A stretch of DNA of 64,000 bases from Volutella citrinella (taxonomy: Eukaryota; Ascomycota; Sordariomycetes; Hypocreales; Nectriaceae): assembly GCA_034401135.1 (NCBI GenBank), contig JAWZSP010000009.1, positions 2,542,001-2,606,000 of the forward strand, read 5' to 3'. A program made the translations under genes and the position numbers. How positions within the stretch are numbered: position 1 is the stretch's first letter; each line of letters opens with the position of its first letter. Under the pieces are notes generated by a model. It was not told the origin of the DNA. It did no database searches and saw nothing but the letters and a program-made list of their open reading frames with translations. This document shows, piece after piece, positions 58,247 through 64,000 of the stretch.

Positions 58247-59863
58247 ATGGTGAACCTGGGCAAGCGGTCAAGATGTTGTCACACGTGTCGAGAGCGTCGT
58301 GTCAAGGTGCGGATGACCCAATTACACGGCTGGTGCTACCCATCACTTACCTGACATAGTGCGACTTGCAAAGACCCGGCTGCAATCGCTGCAGTAAGCT
58401 TGGCAGGGTATGTCCTGGGTATCCCGAGTCTTGGGACGTTAGCCTCCGCGTCCAGAACCATGTTGCCCATCAAAAGGTGCAGAACCGGGTTCGCCGCGTC
58501 AAGGCTGCGAGGAATTTGCAGTCACGGAGCGGTTCCGTGACCATGCTGCAAGGTGTGCATCTCGACCCCGCAATCCATAGCTGGAACCGCTTCTACCAGG
58601 ATTATATCATCGACTCGGGCATTGCTGCTTTTACTGCCCTGCCAAAGTTCTACGCCGAGTCATCGTCTGCCTGTCTGCATGAAGCGTTCAGGGCCGCCAC
58701 AATGGCCAGTGCCGCAAGCCAGCTACACCAAGCTGGCCTCATGGCAAAGGCAAGATATCATTATGGCTGTGCAATTGCGCAGCTCAATGCAGCGCTGAAT
58801 GACTGGAGTTCAACTGCCGACGATTCCATCCTGGCCACATTGCTCGTGTTGTCACTGTTCGAGGTATGATGTTCCATGCGGATGTGCCTGCTGCTAATAC
58901 CCAGGCCATGAACTAATGCAGAGTCAGACCATTGTTCCAGACTCCTTCGGATCGGCCCTACAAGATCCCGTGTTCCGATGCCATGCCCATTTCCGTGGGA
59001 CATTGTTGCTCCTCCAACTACGTTCCGAGCGCGGCCAACAGTCCGGATTGGACGAGAGCATCCTCGCGTTTTGCTGCCACATCTGCGTATGTTTCCAGCA
59101 CCACACTGCCTTTGTGGAGATAGGGGCTGACATTTTGCAGCTCATGACGCTCTTTGTTGACTTCGAATTCTGCGTCGACAAGTGGAGAGCCTTTGAGTCA
59201 GCTGCAAGCTCTTGGAACCACATGCCCTTGTTGGAACCTGTACTGAGACAGGCTGTCGAATTCAAAAGGCGTGCCTGGGCGCACAGCAGAGATGCCACCA
59301 GGTTTTCTTCGAGGACGCAGTTATTACAGCTAATCGCTGATGGCATAACCCTCACTAAGAGTCTTGAAGCCGCTGCCCTTCAAGTCGCGACTTCAGGTGA
59401 TCAGGATCAAGTACCAAGGGCATTCAACAACGCTTTTGAGATTACCACAGGAACAACCGTGGCCGTCACTCGAAACCTGTATCGTACTGTTCGATATTGC
59501 ATCGTTGAACAACTCGATACTCTGTTCAAGACCGCTAGAGCCGCCGGCGATGGACATCTGATGCCACATGACAGTAGAGAGCTGGGAACTCCACAGCTTC
59601 TGGATCTGATCTGCCATGACATTACGGCTGCGCTTGATCTGGACAAAACACCAGAAGATAGAACAGGCCTCGGCTATCGGTCGTTTTGCATGTTCTGGCC
59701 CTTGGTGATACTGTTGTTTTCCACGTCTACGGCAGAGAGCAGGCGCGTCTGGGCGCGAGACAAACTACAACGCATGGGTAGATCGACAGGTTACGGATTG
59801 GCAACCTGGTCAGCCAATGCAGTCCAAATTCTACGGCCAATAGGGGCTGCTAGTATAAGATGA
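58247..59863 (+). CDS. Zn2Cys6 transcription factor
   Basis: Exons 58247-58306, 58360-58863 and 58922-59863. The binuclear zinc cluster is C11-x2-C14-x6-C21-x6-C28-x2-C31-x6-C38 ([28 protein letters not shown]), interrupted after Lys20 by a 53-nt intron. The body (HSWNRFYQDYIIDSGIAAFT, HEAFRAATMASAASQLHQAG, DDSILATLLVLSLFE) is the fungal-specific regulator type lacking a strong middle-homology motif. Bases 59087-59140 have a perfect intron look (GTATGT, GCTGAC, TTGCAG) but are 54 nt long and open, so the product is 483 residues if spliced and 501 if not. The downstream neighbour is a short-chain dehydrogenase, which might be its target (inference). Confidence 0.88.
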
Positions 59864-60326
59864 AATGAAGAGCTGTGATTTGTGATTTACAGAGGGGCAA
59901 TTTTCAGTATTGCAACCAGATGGCGGTGGCGAGTTGCGGACCTGCATCCGCTGTAGCAGTTGCTACGTGATTCATCCCGCACGTTGACTGCGCATTGGTT
60001 CTTAGTAGACAAAAAACCGGGGACTCGATGGCTTGCTTGTGGATACTAGTACCCACTCAGCTCGCGCGAAGGGCCCGAAAAGGTAAAGCCTGCTTGCATG
60101 ATTGAAACTCACTGCCGGAGTTAACGGGACTCAAGATATTGTGAGAACGGACAAGTCCGCTTGTACTAGTAGTCGACACGAGTCAAATTGTATAAATAAG
60201 GCTGAGATGGCCGTCATGTTTCAAGAGCTGTCTTTCCATACTTCATCAACAACCAGAGCTTCACGAAGTTGAACAAACTGAATCCCCTACCAATCATTCA
60301 TCAATCCTAGGCATACTGCAATCGCC
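59864..60326. other. Promoter of the short-chain dehydrogenase gene
   Basis: Contains a TATA-like element (GTATAAATAAGG near 60189) about 140 bp before the ATG. No other feature. Confidence 0.5.
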
Positions 60327-61319
60327 ATGGCCCCTGTCTGCAATGAGAACACCCGAGCAAGTGAGCTCGTGAGCCACTACGCCTCAGACATCGCTGGCAA
60401 GGTCATCCTCATCACCGGCGCCTCTCCCGGCGGTCTTGGTGCAACGTATGTTCGGCAGGTGGCCGTCGGCAAGCCTTCCACCTTTATCCTTGCCGGAAGG
60501 TCTCTTTCCAAGCTAGAACCCCTCGTCGACGAGTTGGCTGCAAATTACCCTGATATCAAAGTCAAGCCTCTGTCTCTTGACCTGGGTTCCTTTGCCAGCG
60601 TTCGCAAGGCTGCCGAGACAGTTCTTTCGTGGGCGGACGTTCCCCATATCGACAGATTGGTGAACAACGCTGGAATCATGGCTGTTCCTTACGCAAAGAC
60701 CGAAGACGGATTTGAAAGCCAGTTTCAGACAAACCACCTGAGCCACTTCCTCTTCACCAACCTCGTCATGGGCAAACTTCTCGCTTCCCAGTCTCCTCGC
60801 GTTGTTCTGGTTTCCAGTGGCGTGCATCGCGTCGGTAACATCCGCTGGTCCGACCCCAGCTTCGATAATGGCAACAAGTACCAGAGATGGCTGGCCTATG
60901 GGCAGTCGAAGACGGCGAATGCCTTGATGGGGCTTTCGTTGGCTGAGAAACTCGGATCTCGTGGACTCCTCTCCTTTCCCATGTGCCCTGGCGTGTCCAT
61001 GACCAACCTTTCCGTACATGGAATCGATGACATGGCCGCCTTCTCTGCAGACCTCACTGAGATGGACAACATGTACGGAAACAAGTGGCTTTGGGGCATG
61101 GCGGAGCTACATGTCAAGGACGCTGACCAGGGCGCTTCGACTCATGTATTCGCATCCTTTGACAAGGGAATATCTGACAAGAATGGCGCATTCTTGAGTG
61201 ATTGCCATGTCGCAGATCCTGAGCAGGAGGAAGTTTATTCGTGGGCAGTCAGTAAGATTGATGCCGAGAGACTCTGGAAGCTCAGTGAGAAGCTTGTTGG
61301 ACAAAAGTTTGAGTACTAG
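60327..61319 (+). CDS. Short-chain dehydrogenase/reductase
   Basis: Single exon, 330 residues. Classical SDR landmarks are in order: the cofactor loop TGASPGGLGATYV (TGxxxGxG variant), LAGRSLSKLEPL, LDLGSFASVRKAAE, LVNNAGIMAVPYA, the catalytic Ser in VVLVSSGVHRVG, and YxxxK in LAYGQSKTANALMG. The Arg in AGRS after beta-2 suggests NADPH use. It is closest in style to the retinol-dehydrogenase/WW-domain-oxidoreductase group common in fungi, which reduce carbonyls of lipids and secondary metabolites. The C-terminus (AERLWKLSEKLVGQKFEY) is typical. The substrate is unknown. A Zn2Cys6 gene lies immediately upstream on the same strand. Confidence 0.93.
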   Translation: MAPVCNENTRASELVSHYASDIAGKVILITGASPGGLGATYVRQVAVGKPSTFILAGRSLSKLEPLVDELAANYPDIKVKPLSLDLGSFASVRKAAETVLSWADVPHIDRLVNNAGIMAVPYAKTEDGFESQFQTNHLSHFLFTNLVMGKLLASQSPRVVLVSSGVHRVGNIRWSDPSFDNGNKYQRWLAYGQSKTANALMGLSLAEKLGSRGLLSFPMCPGVSMTNLSVHGIDDMAAFSADLTEMDNMYGNKWLWGMAELHVKDADQGASTHVFASFDKGISDKNGAFLSDCHVADPEQEEVYSWAVSKIDAERLWKLSEKLVGQKFEY

Positions 61320-61911
61320 AGCTGTTGTCTCTTGGGGGATGTGATGGAGATTGATAAGAAGTTTAGTTTATTGAATTGATGCTGCTGGATCAATGGTTGT
61401 GCCAAGCTACGGTGTTGGTCTCTGTGATTCGATAGCGTCTCGTCAAAAAAGTCCCTCTGACAAGATGAAACTGGCCCTACGATCCGATCGGCTAGGTATT
61501 CGAGTTTCAACATCAGTTTTTTTGATTAGCGCTGACATGTCTCCGAGGTGTTCAAAATTGAGGCATAATAAGCATCGCCACCAACCGAGGTAACAAAACC
61601 GGGAGGCTATCTAGAACAATCGCCGTGCCACTCTGGCTGAGCGTGGGATTCAACTTTCCGAAAGTCTAAACGAGGACCTTGCGCTGCCTGTGACCGCGCG
61701 CAATTGACCGGGGAGATATGTTCTGATAGGATGCAAGAGTGTTAAGTAGACTTGCAAACAAGCGAGGGTTGGCTCGTCGGGCACCTCGGCTTCCCGGCTA
61801 TCGCAACATGGAGATGCTCAAGAATAAAGATGCAGACTTGAACATCCGAGCAAATGAGGAATTAAAGTTGTGTCGACAGGACCGAGACCGAAGAAAGAGA
61901 CGGTTGGCAAA
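61320..61911. other. Intergenic, promoter of the truncated dehydrogenase
   Basis: No gene or repeat was recognised in this spacer. Confidence 0.4.
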
Positions 61912-62055
61912 ATGAAGCACGGCAAGGTCGCAGTCTTCACCAGTCCGGGTGAGCCCATTCGAACTGTTACAGAAGAGATTCAACCCCCTGCACACGACGA
62001 GATACTTGTGCGCGTCTCTGTGGCTGGGATCTGCGGCAGTAGTGTCAGAACCTGA
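61912..62055 (+). pseudogene. 5' fragment of a zinc alcohol dehydrogenase cut by a retroelement
   Basis: From the ATG at 61912 the frame reads MKHGKVAVFTSPGEPIRTVT and then HDEILVRVSVAGICGS. This is the N-terminal domain of a medium-chain dehydrogenase up to its first zinc-ligand Cys. The similarity stops right after CGS (about residue 43), and a TGA follows within 15 bases. From there the sequence changes to the repeat-like AT-rich DNA that fills the rest of the window. The remaining ~300 residues are not present here. The abrupt end next to TGTCAGAACC (62043) fits insertion of an LTR element into the gene. Confidence 0.7.
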
Positions 62056-64000
62056 CGCTAATGCACCGTACCCATGCAGGGCGCACGGAATGGAAAAACC
62101 TGAGCGGAGGGCCGCGACCAATCAACGACGGATCACCAGGATCACGCAGTGATCCCCGTGATCCACGCTAAGCGAGCCAATCAGGAATAGATCACTAAGA
62201 TCACTACTGTGATCCCGATAATCCAGGATAAATAAAGGACAGGCAGTAGGCCATATAACAAAGGATTAATTACTATATAGACCTGTAAAGAGTGCATATC
62301 TAGTATAAGTAGCTCTTTAGCTATTAATACAACTTGGTTACCTTAATTACTGCTACCTAGCAACCTTTGATTATTACTAGATGTGATAGCGACCCGTATC
62401 AGTCACTGCTCAGTAGTATCACTCTATCTGCTCTGCTAATATAAACCCTTAGTACTTTTAGTATAGGTTTATATAGTTAGGACCACTCTAATTGTCACAA
62501 GTAGGCAATATCCCTACTAATACAGCCAGCGTCTACTTTGGCCTACATCCCTAGGTCGCTCGATCATTTCGCTAAAAAAGGACTTCCATGCCCAACCATT
62601 AGCTCCTACCCCTGCCGCTACCTCCTCTTTAATTATAAAATTGCCCTAGCTGCAGCTTATAATAGCAGCAGGCGCCTACCTTTAGCTGTACTATAGCGCT
62701 CTTTGCAACCTCCTACGCACAGTTCTATTACTTATAATAAAACCCGCATTTCTATCTCTTATTAGCTCTAAAGCCCTGCTACTACCTTATTATAATAGTA
62801 AAAGAAAAGGCAGCCTTTATTTCCTTTCCTTTCCCCCCCTTTTTTTATAGTAGGTTAATATTCCTTAATATACTAACTTTATATAGATATTATATTTATA
62901 TAGACTTTATATCTAGGAGGTATAAGAGATAAAGACTATCTAAAAAAAGAAGGCAGAGAATATAATTCTTTATATCTATTATCTATCTATCTATTTATTT
63001 TACCTTAGCATCCTTAGACTATTAAAATAGCTAATACCTAACCTACTTCTAGCTGCCTAAGGATAAGCGCGTTATTTAAGCTAAGTAAGACTATACTATA
63101 GCTCTAGTATATAGGCTAGCCCTAGCAGTTCTAGAACAGGCTGTTAAACATTATTATAGCAATAGCACAGCAACCTAATATTATCAAGGGCCAAGACTAC
63201 CTTATTAGCTTTTAAAAGAGGGTGCCTATCCAGAGCTCTTATAAGGCCGAAGCCCAGCTATAGGTTATACTCTAAGGTATCAACCTTATATTCAACCAGG
63301 CTGTGGCAACGCTAGCCTGCATATCATATACCTCCTATTACTAACTAAATACCTACTTAAGGGAAGTCTTCTAGCCGTATCTAGTCCGCCTTATCTACTA
63401 TAAAAAGCAGTATATTACTATATAGAGGCACTTAATCTACTTCGCCTTCCAGGTCCTATATTTTAAAAAGGCACAACGCTAAGAGATCTATAACTAAGAG
63501 CTAAGGCAGCCTAAGGAGAGTATAATACAGTACATCCTCTCACTTATAGCCCATATAGTAGACAATAGGCAAGGAGGGAAGCAAGGCCCTACTCTTCCTA
63601 GTGGCTCCTAATACCCAGGCCGGAACCCGCTCTACTAACAGTATAACTACAATACCTCAGCCTGCCTAGCTATAAATAATAATACAGGCAGTCAAGGTTA
63701 TTATAATAGCAGTAATAACAGTAGTAATACCAGTGCCGACAAGGGCAAAGATCATTCTAAGAACAACTACAAGGATAAGAACTAGCTACTAGTGCTCGCG
63801 CCTTTTATAATATAAAAGGAGACCCCTATCAGTACACTTCCTGCAGGCGCAGGTAGACATTAGGTAGGTATGCTTGTAAAAAGTAATAAGTCAGACCCTA
63901 TAGGGCATGGTATTAATTCACAGGAAAAAGGCAGTTTCAGATTAGTAATTGCCCTATAAAAAGAGATCTACTATTAGCCTAAAGTTACTATAAAAAAAAA
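62043..64000 (+). mobile_element. RIP-degraded LTR retrotransposon, 5' part
   Basis: It begins with TGTCAGAACCTGACG, a typical fungal LTR start, inside the dehydrogenase gene. Within 62120-62220 the words GATCAC/GTGATCC repeat in both orientations. From about 62250 to 64000 the DNA is AT-rich, full of TA dinucleotides and stops in all frames, consistent with C-to-T mutation by RIP. Near 63600-63785 a Gag-like, Asn/Ser-rich low-complexity frame survives (for example GYYNSSNNSSNTSADKGKDH). The right boundary, the polymerase region and the second LTR lie beyond the window. Superfamily (Gypsy or Copia) cannot be decided. Confidence 0.65.

Overview
The window is nuclear DNA of a filamentous ascomycete, most likely a Sordariomycete (inference). 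The genes have short introns of about 50-110 nt with GTRNGT donors, CTAAC/CTGAC branch sites and YAG acceptors. The families are typically fungal: Zn2Cys6 regulators, NmrA-like reductases, Ser/Thr-rich secreted proteins and large multipass membrane proteins. One AT-rich retroelement at the right edge looks damaged by repeat-induced point mutation (RIP). Exon models were built by hand from frames and splice signals. No tRNA, rRNA or CRISPR array was recognised.

Layout. 1-1174: 3' part of biotin synthase BIO2. 2520-9712: secreted Ser/Thr-rich protein, repeat-bearing membrane protein, MYND zinc-finger protein, a small unknown protein and a small secreted Cys-containing protein. 9713-14834: gene-poor, with two decayed genes and an AT-rich patch. 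14835-17475: large membrane protein. 18400-20890: SHB17-like sugar bisphosphatase and a Cys-rich protein. 20891-23467: mostly relics. 23468-27190: divergent pair of an unknown protein and an Hsp70-like protein with degenerate ATPase motifs. 29293-36808: amidase, MFS transporter, NmrA-like reductase and imine-reductase-like enzyme in alternating orientation, a possible nitrogen-compound cluster. 37425-41999: very large secreted subtilisin-like protease. 43301-53462: metallo-beta-lactamase-fold hydrolase, zinc alcohol dehydrogenase, Zn2Cys6 regulator, AtuA-DUF4387 fusion and MFS anion transporter. 53511-61319: two membrane proteins, a second Zn2Cys6 regulator and a short-chain dehydrogenase. 61912-64000: 5' fragment of an alcohol dehydrogenase cut off by the retroelement.

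The strongest candidate for an undescribed system is 43301-53462. Four exact copies of the 10-bp palindrome GCGATATCGC, and I found no others in the window, lie upstream of the hydrolase, upstream of the alcohol dehydrogenase, and twice in the AtuA/MFS divergent promoter, with a near-copy between the last two. This suggests one regulon, probably controlled by the Zn2Cys6 protein inside it. Import by the MFS protein, hydrolysis, oxidation and AtuA-type metabolism would form a catabolic route for an unknown acid or lactone (inference).
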